Shown here one piece after another: positions 56,179 through 64,000 of a stretch of 64,000 bases of DNA. Below the pieces are notes generated by a model that was given only the letters and a program-made list of their open reading frames with translations, had not been told where the DNA came from and ran no database searches. The stretch is from positions 54,297-118,296 of the forward strand of contig JAHHRW010000006.1 in NCBI GenBank assembly GCA_020025575.1, in the 5' to 3' direction. How positions within the stretch are numbered: the stretch's first letter is position 1; every line of letters begins with the position of its first letter. Source of the stretch: Oscillospiraceae bacterium (GTDB lineage: Bacteria > Bacillota > Clostridia > Oscillospirales > Oscillospiraceae). A program made the translations under genes and the position numbers.

Positions 56179-57522
56179 GGTACCGTCAAGAGTTATGCGC
56201 AAATAGGTTTGCAGACCTCTGTGTAGATGAGGTCAACCAGCAGCAGAGACGTCTTCCTGAGCCGTCTTCAGATGCTTCATGTTTATGTATTTCTTGTTGC
56301 CCCACTGGGTACCAGCAACATGGCGTAGTCTGGCACAGACCAGCATTAGGGCAGAATTGCCATCCGGGAAGGTGCCTACCACTCGAGTACGGCGGCGAAT
56401 CTCCCGGTTCAGTCGTTCAATCACGTTATTAGTGCGGATACGGGTCCAATGCTCAAAGGGGAAATCGCAGTAAGTCAGTGTCTCTTCCACGCTGTCCTCA
56501 ACTTTTTTGGCGGCTTCCTTGAGCTTCATGGCACGTAGTTCTTCCACCACAGCTTTAGCCTTTTCTCGGGATGCTTTCTTGCTCTCCTGGGCATGGATTG
56601 CCTTGAGCATTTTGGCCACCAATTTCACCTTGGATCTGGGCACAACAGAGAATACATTGCGATAAAAATGGACGGTGCAACGCTGGTATTTAGCCTCAGG
56701 AAACACTTCACCAACAGCTTCCAGCATGCCCATGCATTTGTCTCCCACGATGAGTTTTACGCCGTCAAGACCTCTCCCTCGAAGCCACTGGAAGAAGGTT
56801 ACCCAGCTGGCTTTGTCCTCTTTCATGCCTTCGGCAGCGCCTAATACCTCTCGGTATCCGTCTTCATTTACGGCGATTGCTACCAAAATTGCAACATTTT
56901 CATACTCTCCACCCCAGTTACGGCGCAGGTAGATCCCATCCACATAGACGTAAGGATACTTGCCGCCCTGGAGGGGGCGGTTACGCCAATCCTCAATGTG
57001 GACATAGGCTTTCTTGTTCAGTTCACTAATCGTGGCAGGAGATACCTTGCTTCCCCACAAAGCCTCCGTGATATCCTCCACACGGCGCACGGAGACGCCA
57101 GCCAGGTACATTTCAATGAGAGCTTCCTCCACGCTGCTCTCACGGCGGCGATACCGCTCAATGATGGCTGTCTCAAAGGAAACGCCCTTCAGGCGGGGCA
57201 TATGGAGTGTGACGTCTCCAGAGGTGGTCGTGAGGTTCCGGTCATAGTGGCCGCTGCGGTAGCCCTGACGGGCTTCATTACGCTCGTAGCGGGCTGCCTG
57301 CGTCAGTTTCTCAGCCTCCGCCTCCAGCATCTCATTCAGTGTCTCCTCAACGCTGCCACGGACTAATTCCTTCAGTTGGCCCTTGATTACCTCTTCGTTT
57401 AGCTGTACAATTTTTTCGGACATGGTTTGCTGTCTCCTTTCAGAATGGCGTGTGGTAACTTCATTCTACCAGAGGTCTGCAAACCATGTCTCTTTTTATT
57501 TGCGCAACTTATCATACAATGT
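56179..57522 (-). mobile_element. IS256-family insertion sequence, about 1344 bp
   Basis: Bounded by the duplication CCATGCACG. Imperfect terminal repeats share AGTT..GCGCAAATA, and inner inverted copies of GGTTTGCAGACCTCTG lie at 56206-56221 and 57470-57485. One intact transposase gene occupies the minus strand. Confidence 0.88.
56233..57423 (-). CDS. IS256-family (Mutator-type) transposase
   Basis: A 396-residue DDE transposase. Catalytic residues are in YVYVDGIY (Asp, about 165), LIVGDKCMG (Asp, about 232) and NNVIERLNREIRRRTRVVG (Glu). The RxRxxG-type C-terminal block and length are usual for the family. It is complete, so the copy may still move. GAAAGGAGA lies upstream of the ATG. Confidence 0.93.
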   Translation of the reverse strand: MSEKIVQLNEEVIKGQLKELVRGSVEETLNEMLEAEAEKLTQAARYERNEARQGYRSGHYDRNLTTTSGDVTLHMPRLKGVSFETAIIERYRRRESSVEEALIEMYLAGVSVRRVEDITEALWGSKVSPATISELNKKAYVHIEDWRNRPLQGGKYPYVYVDGIYLRRNWGGEYENVAILVAIAVNEDGYREVLGAAEGMKEDKASWVTFFQWLRGRGLDGVKLIVGDKCMGMLEAVGEVFPEAKYQRCTVHFYRNVFSVVPRSKVKLVAKMLKAIHAQESKKASREKAKAVVEELRAMKLKEAAKKVEDSVEETLTYCDFPFEHWTRIRTNNVIERLNREIRRRTRVVGTFPDGNSALMLVCARLRHVAGTQWGNKKYINMKHLKTAQEDVSAAG

Positions 57523-57575
57523 CCATGCACGATGCCGACTTTGAAGCGCGGCAGTTCCAGTTCACGGACGAGTGA
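57523..57575 (+). pseudogene. TTRAP, 3' part after the IS
   Basis: Begins with the duplicated CCATGCACG and continues DADFEARQFQFTDE to a TGA at 57573. It has no start of its own. Confidence 0.8.
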
Positions 57576-57589
57576 TCCAAGCATAGCAA

Positions 57590-57631
57590 AGCGCCGGGCG
57601 CGAGGGCTGTATGGCCTTTGCGTCCGGCGCT
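57590..57631. terminator. Bidirectional terminator after TTRAP
   Basis: AGCGCCGGGCGC (57590-57601) pairs with GCGTCCGGCGCT (57620-57631), one mismatch. Rightward it runs into CTTTACTTT. It separates TTRAP from the convergent 2-TM gene. Confidence 0.7.
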
Positions 57632-57653
57632 CTTTACTTTGGCGCAATAAAAT

Positions 57654-58172
57654 CTATTTGTTATCATTATCAGATGATGAAGCTTGTTTATCTTTTTTAT
57701 ATCGGGCATTCTCGCGTTTGTTTTCCAAATCATTTTTTTGAATGGATTCAACGATTGTGGTAATATACTGTTCATCGTTTTCAGGGAAAAAGTATTTTGT
57801 AATAATTGTAAGCAATCCAATAATCAAAGAGATAAAAGAAATACAAGCGGTGATAAATGCAACTATATCTTGGATGTCAAGCTCACTGTCGACATTTAAG
57901 ACTTTTAGCGACAAAAAAATCAAAAGAGCAGAAAAAGCTAAAATTATTGCCACGCATGGTATTAAAATTATATATCGACATATCTTGCTATGTTTCACCT
58001 TACTCTCATAAAACGAAACATATTTATCCAATAGCCTGGTAATATGTTCGTCCCGCTTTTTCTGTTCCTTGGTAACAAAAGGGTCTTTATAACCTAATTC
58101 TTCCTCTGTTTCAGCTTTTGAAAAGAAAGATGACTTTAGAAAATTGTAAAAATCTTCTTGCGTAGTTTTCAT
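57654..58172 (-). CDS. Two-TM membrane protein next to a zincin, cargo
   Basis: I do not recognise this 172-residue protein. It has a charged N-terminal part (1-62), two transmembrane helices (YIILIPCVAIILAFSALLIF, about 67-90, and IVAFITACISFISLIIGLLT, about 103-123) and a Lys/Asp-rich cytoplasmic tail. Size and layout resemble 2-TM effectors of defence and toxin systems, by shape only. It lies 20 bp after the zincin gene and shares its promoter. It is AT-rich. Confidence 0.65.
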   Translation of the reverse strand: MKTTQEDFYNFLKSSFFSKAETEEELGYKDPFVTKEQKKRDEHITRLLDKYVSFYESKVKHSKICRYIILIPCVAIILAFSALLIFLSLKVLNVDSELDIQDIVAFITACISFISLIIGLLTIITKYFFPENDEQYITTIVESIQKNDLENKRENARYKKDKQASSSDNDNK

Positions 58173-58192
58173 TTTAACATCAAACCCATGCT

Positions 58193-58720
58193 TTAGAATA
58201 CTTCACTAATCCGCCGTGGAACACTATCAAACGGAACTTTAAATATAGATGCTAATTGTAAACATATAGCGGTATCATTAAGACCATCATTTTTAAATTT
58301 AGCATATAGGCGCTTAAAAGATTCCTTTGGCATTAAAAGTGCAGCCGCAAAGTAGTCTGCATCGTTTTCCTCAGCGCCTTTTCCTTTTTTATTTTCTCTA
58401 TGCAAATATATCTCTCCAGTTTTATAATGGAGAACAGAGTGTGCAAATTCATGAGCTATAATAAAGCGTTTCCAATCTAGAGAACGCTTGGCATTCACGC
58501 CTATTATCTTATCATTGGACGTTCTATCTCCGTCTTTAGCCATGTCGCTTGTTTGAATAGCAAGAAACCCATCTTCGGCATCATCTAACTTAGCATTGCC
58601 TACAATGAAGCCAAGGTGTTGGACAAAATCCACAATATTAACATAATCATCTTTATCGAAGTTATAGCCATACTCTGCCAAAAGAGCAGCTACCTGTGTT
58701 TCAATTTGATTTTTTTCCAT
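58193..58720 (-). CDS. ImmA/IrrE-family zincin metallopeptidase
   Basis: A 175-residue COG2856-type peptidase. HEFAHSVLH (about 95) is the zinc motif and ENDADYFAAALLMP supplies the third ligand. ImmA-type peptidases cut regulators or toxins' partners. Here the neighbour is a 2-TM protein, not an XRE repressor. I chose ATG 58720 with GAGG upstream; ATG 58735 (adding MRLSD) is equally possible. Confidence 0.8.
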   Translation of the reverse strand: MEKNQIETQVAALLAEYGYNFDKDDYVNIVDFVQHLGFIVGNAKLDDAEDGFLAIQTSDMAKDGDRTSNDKIIGVNAKRSLDWKRFIIAHEFAHSVLHYKTGEIYLHRENKKGKGAEENDADYFAAALLMPKESFKRLYAKFKNDGLNDTAICLQLASIFKVPFDSVPRRISEVF

Positions 58721-59293
58721 ATCACTCAACCTCATTATAGGTATTCCCCCCGCATAACAATAGTCACATTTAGTATATGCAGATGTGGAAATCCAAAACT
58801 CATTGCACGGCAAAATTATTTTTGAAGAATTCCATATATGATACCAGTTCCTAGCTCTCTTGTCAAGTATATTTTACAACATTCTAATTCAAATTGCAAG
58901 GCCTAATTGTCTTTATGAACATTACGCATTTAGACCCGTTATCCAGAGGGCATTTGATAGATCATTCTGCTCCCCCATCGACCACCGCCGAAAAGCCTTG
59001 ATTTCCGTGGACTTTTACCCCCTAAATGCGTAAACAAGGGAGGCTTTTCAGTTCTCGTATTCCGCATATAGTTTGTGGCGCTGCTACACGCTGTAATTCA
59101 TATTCTTTTCCTGATCCGGGCTATCCTGAACAGCCCATAAGAAACGCGCCGGGCGCTGGGGTAGCAGGCCGCCACGCCCGGCGTTTTCCTATGGGTTTAT
59201 TCTACGCATTTCAAATCCTGTTCCGGCAGGAATTGGAGCAATCCTATTGCCGCCCAGTCAATCGTCCGTCAGAAGCCAGCTACGGCGGGCCTT
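58721..59293. other. Long gap without a gene between the zincin and VLP genes
   Basis: It holds the zincin promoter, a 12-bp inverted repeat TTACGCATTTAG (58922-58933) / CTAAATGCGTAA (59022-59033), and a hairpin CGCCGGGCG (59148-59156) / CGCCCGGCG (about 59177-59185) that can end the leftward relaxase transcript. I see no convincing coding frame. Confidence 0.5.
58838..58866 (-). promoter_or_regulatory. Promoter of the zincin/2-TM cassette
   Basis: Leftward: TTGACA (58861-58866), 17-base spacer, TATCAT (58838-58843). The leader is about 110 bases. Confidence 0.75.
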
Positions 59294-59581
59294 TCAGCGA
59301 CTTAACTGCGTAGATTGTAGGTATCTTTTTCGCTGTCTTTCGGCCTCTTGCTTCCGGCGCATCCGCACCGCACAATCGGGGCAATATTTCGCCCGGTTGG
59401 ATTTCGGTGTAAATGCAGCTCCGCACACAGCGCACCGCTTCACGCTGTCCCGGCTCTGGACGCACACACATTCCTCGCCGTCGTCCAGCAAAAGGCAGTT
59501 CCCATCACAGTAGTTGCAGCACTCATGCGTCAGCTTCCGGGCCTTGCGGTATTGAGGATAATTCATTCTTGGTATGCTCAT
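59294..59581 (-). CDS. Cysteine-rich VLP domain protein
   Basis: A 95-residue protein with three Cys clusters: CCNYCDGNC, CVCVQ and CAVCGAAFTP...YCPDC, a zinc-binding VLP-domain protein always beside relaxase genes of these elements. Its ATG overlaps the relaxase stop by four bases (ATGA). Confidence 0.87.
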   Translation of the reverse strand: MSIPRMNYPQYRKARKLTHECCNYCDGNCLLLDDGEECVCVQSRDSVKRCAVCGAAFTPKSNRAKYCPDCAVRMRRKQEAERQRKRYLQSTQLSR

Positions 59582-60909
59582 AGCTCTTGTGCCTGCTCCT
59601 TTCCCGGCGTCACCCGCAAAATGCTGTCCACATCCTGCTTGATAATGCCGTATTCTTTCAGCTCTCGCTTGACTTCGCTGTACTGTTCGTACAGCCGCGC
59701 TTTCTGCTTGTCTAGCTCCCGGTACTCGGCTTTCAGGGCGGCCAGATCGGGCAGCCTTGTGATCCCGGTGTCCTTGATGGCCTTTGCCGCAGCTTCGTAC
59801 AAAATGAGCTGGCTTTCATGTTCGCGCCGGAACGCAGCCTTGTCTTTGGCCTTGCGGTATTCCAGCACCACGGGCCGGAGCTGCTTGTAGGTGGTGAGGT
59901 TCTTTATCAGCACCGCCATGTCCCCAAGACGATGTTCCACGTCTTTGAGGGCCGCAGCCGCCTCGTCGTTGGCCGCGCTGATCTCCATAACCTTGCTTTC
60001 CAGCTCGGCATATTGCTCTATGCCATGCTCGGTAAGAAAGTTGATTGTCTTTGCGGCCTGCTTCAAATTTTCGAGCTTCGCCCAACGTGCATAGCCTGCG
60101 CTCTGCTGGGCCTTGATGTTCTTCTCCAAGTCGATCCGCAGGGTGATACCCTTGCGCTGCCGGTTCGGGCCTCTGTCCACGGCCAGCCCCTTGATTCGGC
60201 TGGTGATGGCTTCCTCGGTGTAGTTCTCGCCCAGCGTCTTGCAGCGGGTGAAGCGTTCCTGTCTAGGGGCGCGGAACGAGATAAATTTGCCCTGCTTGAT
60301 CTCATAGCCCTGCGCCGCCATGAGCCGGAGAAAATCGTCAAAATCTTTGGCCTGCGGGATTACGGCATCAATGGCAGTTTTCAGTTTGGCTTTCCAGCTC
60401 TTGCCCTTACGCCCGGCATCCCATTCCGCATAGCTCTTGCCCTTATCTCGGCTGGGCGGTACCACCGACAAACCGTTTTCCCGGCACAGCCGGTCACTGG
60501 TGCGCCGGATATAGGCGTAGCTCTGCCGGTTGGAATTGTACTTGCGGTGGTTTACCATATCCACGGCACAGAAAATCAGGTGATTGTGGACGTGGCCCTT
60601 GTCGATGTGGGTTGTCAGCACATAGGAGTATTTGCCTTGCAGCACTTCGTCGGCAAGCTGCTTGCCGATCTCATGGGCCTGTTCCGGCGTGGCCTCGCCG
60701 GGGGCAAAGGATTGGATCAGGTGGTGGGCCAAATTGTTGCCTTTCTGGATGGCCTGCGTAAGCAGCATTTCAAATTCTATATCCGCTGTTTCATAGGAGC
60801 AGCCAAAAGAGTACACCAGCATTTTGTCCTCGGTCTTGTCCGGGTTCTCGATGTAGTCCAGCGCCTTTTTCAGCGTTGACTTGATAGGATGTATCTTTGT
60901 AACTGCCAT
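59578..60909 (-). CDS. Relaxase/mobilisation nuclease
   Basis: A 443-residue relaxase. The active-site region is HHLIQSF with HIDKGHVHNHLIF (His triad, about residue 120); the nucleophile Tyr is in ALDYIENPDKT near 20. It nicks oriT and pilots DNA through VirD4. The C-terminal third is a coiled coil. It lies on the strand opposite to the transfer genes, overlapping MobC by 40 bases. Confidence 0.92.
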   Translation of the reverse strand: MAVTKIHPIKSTLKKALDYIENPDKTEDKMLVYSFGCSYETADIEFEMLLTQAIQKGNNLAHHLIQSFAPGEATPEQAHEIGKQLADEVLQGKYSYVLTTHIDKGHVHNHLIFCAVDMVNHRKYNSNRQSYAYIRRTSDRLCRENGLSVVPPSRDKGKSYAEWDAGRKGKSWKAKLKTAIDAVIPQAKDFDDFLRLMAAQGYEIKQGKFISFRAPRQERFTRCKTLGENYTEEAITSRIKGLAVDRGPNRQRKGITLRIDLEKNIKAQQSAGYARWAKLENLKQAAKTINFLTEHGIEQYAELESKVMEISAANDEAAAALKDVEHRLGDMAVLIKNLTTYKQLRPVVLEYRKAKDKAAFRREHESQLILYEAAAKAIKDTGITRLPDLAALKAEYRELDKQKARLYEQYSEVKRELKEYGIIKQDVDSILRVTPGKEQAQEL

Positions 60910-61199
60910 ATCTTCGCCAGCGCCCCTTTGATGTCCTCGATGTCCTGCGCGTACACAGTCCCGGTACTGTTGATACGCCGGGCAATCTGATTGACATTGA
61001 CGCCGATCTTTTGCAGCTCGGCGGTCTGCGCCCGGATGTCGCTGGTGTCCATGTGGACGATATACCCGTCAATGAGCATTTTCCGGGCATAGGCGGAAAA
61101 GTTCTTCGTGTGGAGCTGGGCCATTTTCTGCTGGATCAAGGCCCGTTCTTCCGGCGTCACAGGGACGCGCAGCACAATGTTTCGTGTTCGGTTTGCCAT
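60870..61199 (-). CDS. MobC-family relaxosome accessory protein
   Basis: A 109-residue ribbon-helix-helix type protein (NIVLRVPVTPEERALIQQKM) with the MobC core GVNVNQIARRINSTG. It binds near nic and opens oriT for the relaxase. The oriT-like block lies directly upstream. GAAAGGACGG lies before the ATG. Confidence 0.9.
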   Translation of the reverse strand: MANRTRNIVLRVPVTPEERALIQQKMAQLHTKNFSAYARKMLIDGYIVHMDTSDIRAQTAELQKIGVNVNQIARRINSTGTVYAQDIEDIKGALAKIWQLQRYILSSQR

Positions 61200-61225
61200 T
61201 CATTCACCGTCCTTTCTGAACAGGG

Positions 61226-61324
61226 GTTTGGGGCTTTCCCCAACAAGCAACCGGCCACGGCTCACAGGGACAGGGGCGGGCCGGTTTTCGGAAGTGTGGC
61301 TACACTTCCTATGCTTGCTACGTT
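61226..61324 (-). other. oriT-like block, copy B (probable functional oriT)
   Basis: Block 2 at 61226-61250, block 1 with the hairpin GGAAGTGT-GGCT-ACACTTCC at 61288-61324. It is immediately upstream of mobC-relaxase. Identical blocks occur in opposite orientation after topB (48566-48665). Confidence 0.75.
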
Positions 61325-61454
61325 TCTTCTTCTCCGCTACTAAAACGCTCCCAACACATCCAACTGCCCGCAAAATATGGGATTTCTCTGAAAAAAAGCA
61401 AAAAAATAAGAGAGCCTTGCGGCCCTCTGGCAAAACGGAAAACAGAGGATGCTT

Positions 61455-61823
61455 TCACACATCCCCCGTTTCTTTCGCTGATTGTTCAATTTTCAGCGCC
61501 CCGTCGATTGCGCCCTCAATGACTGGCAAATAGTGTTCCGGGCAAAGTTTCAGCTTGTGGCTGACCCGCTGCCGCTGTTCGCTGTCCCCTCGTATGATTT
61601 CCGGGTTGAAATACTGCTCCACGGGAAGCCCGCAGACTTTGATAAGCTGGATCACAACCGGGAGGCTGGGGATCGTGCCTTTATTTTCAATATTGGCAAG
61701 ATAGCGCCATTCAATTCCCACTATTTCGGCCAGCACCTTGCGCGTCAGGTGCTTTGCTTTCCGTGCAGCTTTCACGTCCGCACCGAAAGTTTCAAAGCCG
61801 GGGCAATCTTCAACTTTCGCCAT
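61455..61823 (-). CDS. XRE-family regulator
   Basis: A 122-residue protein with an N-terminal HTH (KHLTRKVLAEIVGIEWRYLANIEN) and a helical C-terminal part. It is divergent from the next XRE gene and shares its 228-bp control region. It lies upstream of mobC, so it may control the transfer genes. AAATGGGTGATG lies before the ATG. Confidence 0.82.
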   Translation of the reverse strand: MAKVEDCPGFETFGADVKAARKAKHLTRKVLAEIVGIEWRYLANIENKGTIPSLPVVIQLIKVCGLPVEQYFNPEIIRGDSEQRQRVSHKLKLCPEHYLPVIEGAIDGALKIEQSAKETGDV

Positions 61824-61886
61824 ATAACATCACCCATTTACATTGTATAGTTCATAGTATCTCGATGGAATGTTGTTATATGCAAG

Positions 61887-61971
61887 CAAGTTAAACTTTA
61901 TAATTCATGTTTTGCCGTTGCTTTTCGCAGGCGGTGGCAATATAATATATATTGCCTACAAGTTAAATTTT
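61887..61971. promoter_or_regulatory. Operator candidates between the divergent XRE genes
   Basis: CAAGTTAAACTTT (61887-61899) and CAAGTTAAATTTT (61959-61971) are direct repeats. Between them, GGCAATATA-ATA-TATATTGCC (61936-61956) is a perfect 9-bp palindrome. Confidence 0.5.
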
Positions 61972-62050
61972 GAGCGTTATAATTAAACAACTGCTCTATT
62001 GTGGAAAACGTTACAACTATGATAATCTTCTTATATAGGTGGCGGATAAT

Positions 62051-63106
62051 ATGAAAATCAGTCAAATTATTAGAGAAAAGCGAAAGCAATTAGGATTAAC
62101 ACAAGAAAATGTTGCAGAGTATTTAGGGGTTTCGACACCTGCGGTCAGTAAATGGGAGAATGGAACAACCTATCCAGATATTACGCTCCTCCCAGCATTA
62201 GCAAGATTGTTGAAAACAGATCTGAACACTCTTATGTCCTTCAACGAGGAAATGTCGGAGATCGAGATTAACAATGTTGTTCTGAAAGTCCAATCCCTAA
62301 TCCAAGAAGATGGGTTTGAAAAAGGCTTCCAATTTGCTTTGGATCAGGTCAGAGCATTTCCAACGTATGAAAATTTGATTTATTCTCTGGGAGTTTTTTT
62401 ACAACCCTCTTTAGGATTACAGTCAGTGTATAACCAAAACAAATATCGTGAAGAACTTGCTAAACTGTATTTTAGGATACGCAATAGCGAAAACATTGAA
62501 ATAAAAAAGGAAGCAAATTCTTTCCTGTTTTATCTGTACTGTGAAAAAGAGGAATATGACAAAGCAGCCGCATTGTTAAGGGATTATCCTGCCGATACAA
62601 AGTTAATGATGGCTCACCTGCACCAGCATAAAAAGGAATACGAACCAGCGTGTGTTTTATTAGAGCGTCGAATGTTGGAAATTGGAGTTGAATTAGAATC
62701 TATACTAATAACTTTAACTCAGGTTGCTTTATTTGAAAGCCGAGGGGATGATGCCGAGAAGTTGGCTTGTATTCAAGAACAGATAGCGAAACAGTTTGGT
62801 ATTTTAGAATGTACCGCATATACGGCTAAACTCGAATGTGCAATAAATAAAAAGGATGCTGAGTGCTGCACAAAAATACTGTCATCGCTCCTTGCTTCTA
62901 TGGAAAAAAGTTCAAACATTTCGCCAAATCCTTTATACAAGCATTTGAATTTATCCGACAGCAACATGGACAATCTGCCCCAGCAGCTTTTATCACCAAT
63001 GATTGAGCAGTTGAAATTGGAATTAGACGATGAAACATCTTTCTTAAAGGGAAGCCCCGAATTTCACTCGCTCTTACAGCGTTACGGCGAATATTTGGGG
63101 AGGTAA
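62051..63106 (+). CDS. XRE regulator with a TPR-like C-terminal domain
   Basis: A 351-residue protein. The HTH is at 1-60 (LGLTQENVAEYLGVSTPAVSKWENGTTYP); the rest is helical repeats like tetratricopeptide domains of peptide-sensing regulators (Rgg/PlcR shape only). The ATG at 62051 has AGGTGG upstream. It lies two bases before the M23 gene, which it probably controls. Confidence 0.82.
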   Translation: MKISQIIREKRKQLGLTQENVAEYLGVSTPAVSKWENGTTYPDITLLPALARLLKTDLNTLMSFNEEMSEIEINNVVLKVQSLIQEDGFEKGFQFALDQVRAFPTYENLIYSLGVFLQPSLGLQSVYNQNKYREELAKLYFRIRNSENIEIKKEANSFLFYLYCEKEEYDKAAALLRDYPADTKLMMAHLHQHKKEYEPACVLLERRMLEIGVELESILITLTQVALFESRGDDAEKLACIQEQIAKQFGILECTAYTAKLECAINKKDAECCTKILSSLLASMEKSSNISPNPLYKHLNLSDSNMDNLPQQLLSPMIEQLKLELDDETSFLKGSPEFHSLLQRYGEYLGR

Positions 63107-63108
63107 CT

Positions 63109-64000
63109 ATGCTTAAATTTATTTCAAAATTACAATGGTTGTTTTGGATTGGTTTTATAGGCGTTTTTCTGGATAATCCGTACTTAACTCTATTCTTCTT
63201 GTTCGGATTGTGTGGCTTTGCAAGTGTATTTTCGCCCGCACGCAACGACATATCAAATTTAATATTTCTCGGTCAAAATTTATGGATGCTCGCTGGGATA
63301 CTTATTGCACATATAAGACATGGCTTCCATCTCCCAGATAAAAATTCATACAAGCCACAAGTACATTACTCGCTTCCGTTTAACGGAAAGTGGTTTGTGG
63401 TAAATGGCGGAATTGACAGAGAAAGTTCCCATTCTTGGTTTCTTCCATCCCAGCGATATGCTTATGACTTTTTTATGAAGAACAGCGAGGATGCTACTTT
63501 TGTGGGTGAACGAGATCGATTAGAGAACTACTTCTGTTATGCAAAAGATGTTTTGGCTCCGGCAGATGGAGTTGTCATTTCTGTGGTAAGCCACTTTCCA
63601 AATACGCCAATCGTTGCAGAGGGAGAGGTTGATTGCACCGCTTCGGATGTACGAGGAAACCATATCGTTATTCGCCACAGCAAACATGAATACAGCATAA
63701 TAGCACACCTCCTTCCGAACAGCCCCTGCGTACAAAAAGGAGATCGAGTCAGCAGAGGTCAAGTAATCGCTAAGTGTGGGAACAGCGGGAATACGAGTGA
63801 ACCACACATCCACTTCCAGATCCAATACGGAAAGAGCTTTGAAATATCGGCAGGACTACCAATCTTATTCACTCACATTGTTGTCGATGGAAAGAAAATG
63901 CCGGAAGGCTTTATTACAAAAGGACATTATGTTGAAAATGATTATCTGATATGTAATGACCTTTGTCAAGAGGCAGTTTGCCCCCATGACAGAAATCACC
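63109..64000 (+). CDS. M23-family peptidase, 5' part (runs off the window edge)
   Basis: 297 codons with no stop before the window ends. Two hydrophobic segments (residues 7-24 and 26-45, and a third near 55) anchor the protein. The M23/LytM domain begins near 115: RYAYDFF (metal Asp), GNHIVIRH, IAHLLP and GNSGNTSEPHIHFQI (HxH). It should cut peptidoglycan cross-links or a similar peptide. GAGGT precedes ATG 63109. It pairs with the XRE gene. Confidence 0.82.
   Translation, partial: MLKFISKLQWLFWIGFIGVFLDNPYLTLFFLFGLCGFASVFSPARNDISNLIFLGQNLWMLAGILIAHIRHGFHLPDKNSYKPQVHYSLPFNGKWFVVNGGIDRESSHSWFLPSQRYAYDFFMKNSEDATFVGERDRLENYFCYAKDVLAPADGVVISVVSHFPNTPIVAEGEVDCTASDVRGNHIVIRHSKHEYSIIAHLLPNSPCVQKGDRVSRGQVIAKCGNSGNTSEPHIHFQIQYGKSFEISAGLPILFTHIVVDGKKMPEGFITKGHYVENDYLICNDLCQEAVCPHDRNH

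Larger units (their letters stand above)
33181..61823. mobile_element. Integrative and conjugative element (ends not defined)
   Basis: The stretch carries a complete Gram-positive conjugation set: replication initiator, PcfB, VirD4, Maff2, VirB6/TrbL-like, PrgI, VirB4, NlpC/P60, DUF4315, DUF4366, TopB, ArdC-type protein, TTRAP, VLP, relaxase and MobC. Its GC-rich backbone codon use differs from the chromosome on the left and from the AT-rich cargo inside it. The left junction lies between 32974 and 33250. No integrase and no direct-repeat att pair are visible; the right end is probably beyond 64000. XRE genes at 61455-63106 may belong to it. Confidence 0.85.

Noticed and set aside
56016..56432. 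Complete 138-residue gene after the giant gene
   Set aside because: After residue 52 it reads into the IS; it is a broken TTRAP.
33181..61823. Antibiotic-resistance cargo in the ICE
   Set aside because: None of the cargo genes resembles a resistance gene.

Overview
The window is a piece of a Gram-positive, spore-forming, anaerobic Clostridia chromosome, most like the Oscillospiraceae/Ruminococcaceae. The evidence is Clostridia-type core genes, sporulation genes (spoIVB, a PdaA-like deacetylase), an NfnAB electron-bifurcating transhydrogenase, a reverse rubrerythrin with a PerR-like regulator, a dnaA-dnaN-yaaA-recF-gyrB-gyrA origin cluster and parS-parA-parB. No species is claimed. The chromosome carries a large integrative and conjugative element (ICE).

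Layout. 1-1031: the 5' part of spoIVB and a tRNA cluster (Gly, Arg, His), all leftward. 1098-6287: leftward genes for a HAD phosphatase, RluD-type pseudouridine synthase, LspA, a Gly/Cys-rich mini-protein, HflC, HflK and a DUF1836 regulator. 6454-10106: a zinc-ribbon membrane protein, two parS sites, parA, parB and serS. 10160-14306: a membrane protein with an XRE regulator, nfnA-nfnB, a polysaccharide deacetylase and a third parS. 14323-17175: leftward minD, mgsA, hisS and remB. 17318-18733: PerR-like regulator, rubredoxin and reverse rubrerythrin behind a promoter with a Fur/PerR-type operator. 18925-20205: a CPA2 antiporter. 20476-29941: dnaA, oriC (DnaA boxes, DnaA-trio, AT-rich unwinding region), dnaN, yaaA, recF, gyrB, gyrA, rnhA and a small unknown gene. 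29996-32973: a GntR-regulated ABC exporter operon (YtrA/YtrB-like) with a clear promoter and operator.

From about 33.2 kb the sequence is a conjugative element: replication initiator, DUF5348, PcfB, VirD4, Maff2, VirB6/TrbL-like protein, MT-A70 methylase, PrgI, VirB4, NlpC/P60 hydrolase, DUF4315, DUF4366, TopB, a 2075-residue ArdC/zincin/YodL protein and TTRAP. On the other strand are a Cys-rich VLP protein, relaxase and MobC. Visibly AT-rich single-gene or two-gene cassettes with their own promoters, most with their own terminators, sit between backbone genes: DUF4365, a nucleotidyl-cyclase-like protein, DUF2971, and a zincin plus 2-TM protein. An IS256-family element has split TTRAP. Two copies of an oriT-like hairpin block lie in opposite orientation at 48.57 and 61.29 kb. 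No integrase is inside the window, so the right end of the element probably lies beyond it. The window closes with divergent XRE regulators and an incomplete M23 peptidase.

Most worth following: the inverted pair of oriT-like sites, the cyclase-like and zincin/2-TM cargo cassettes, two transfer genes that appear to start at AUC and AUA, the operator core shared by perR and nfnAB, and the well-preserved oriC with DnaA-trio.
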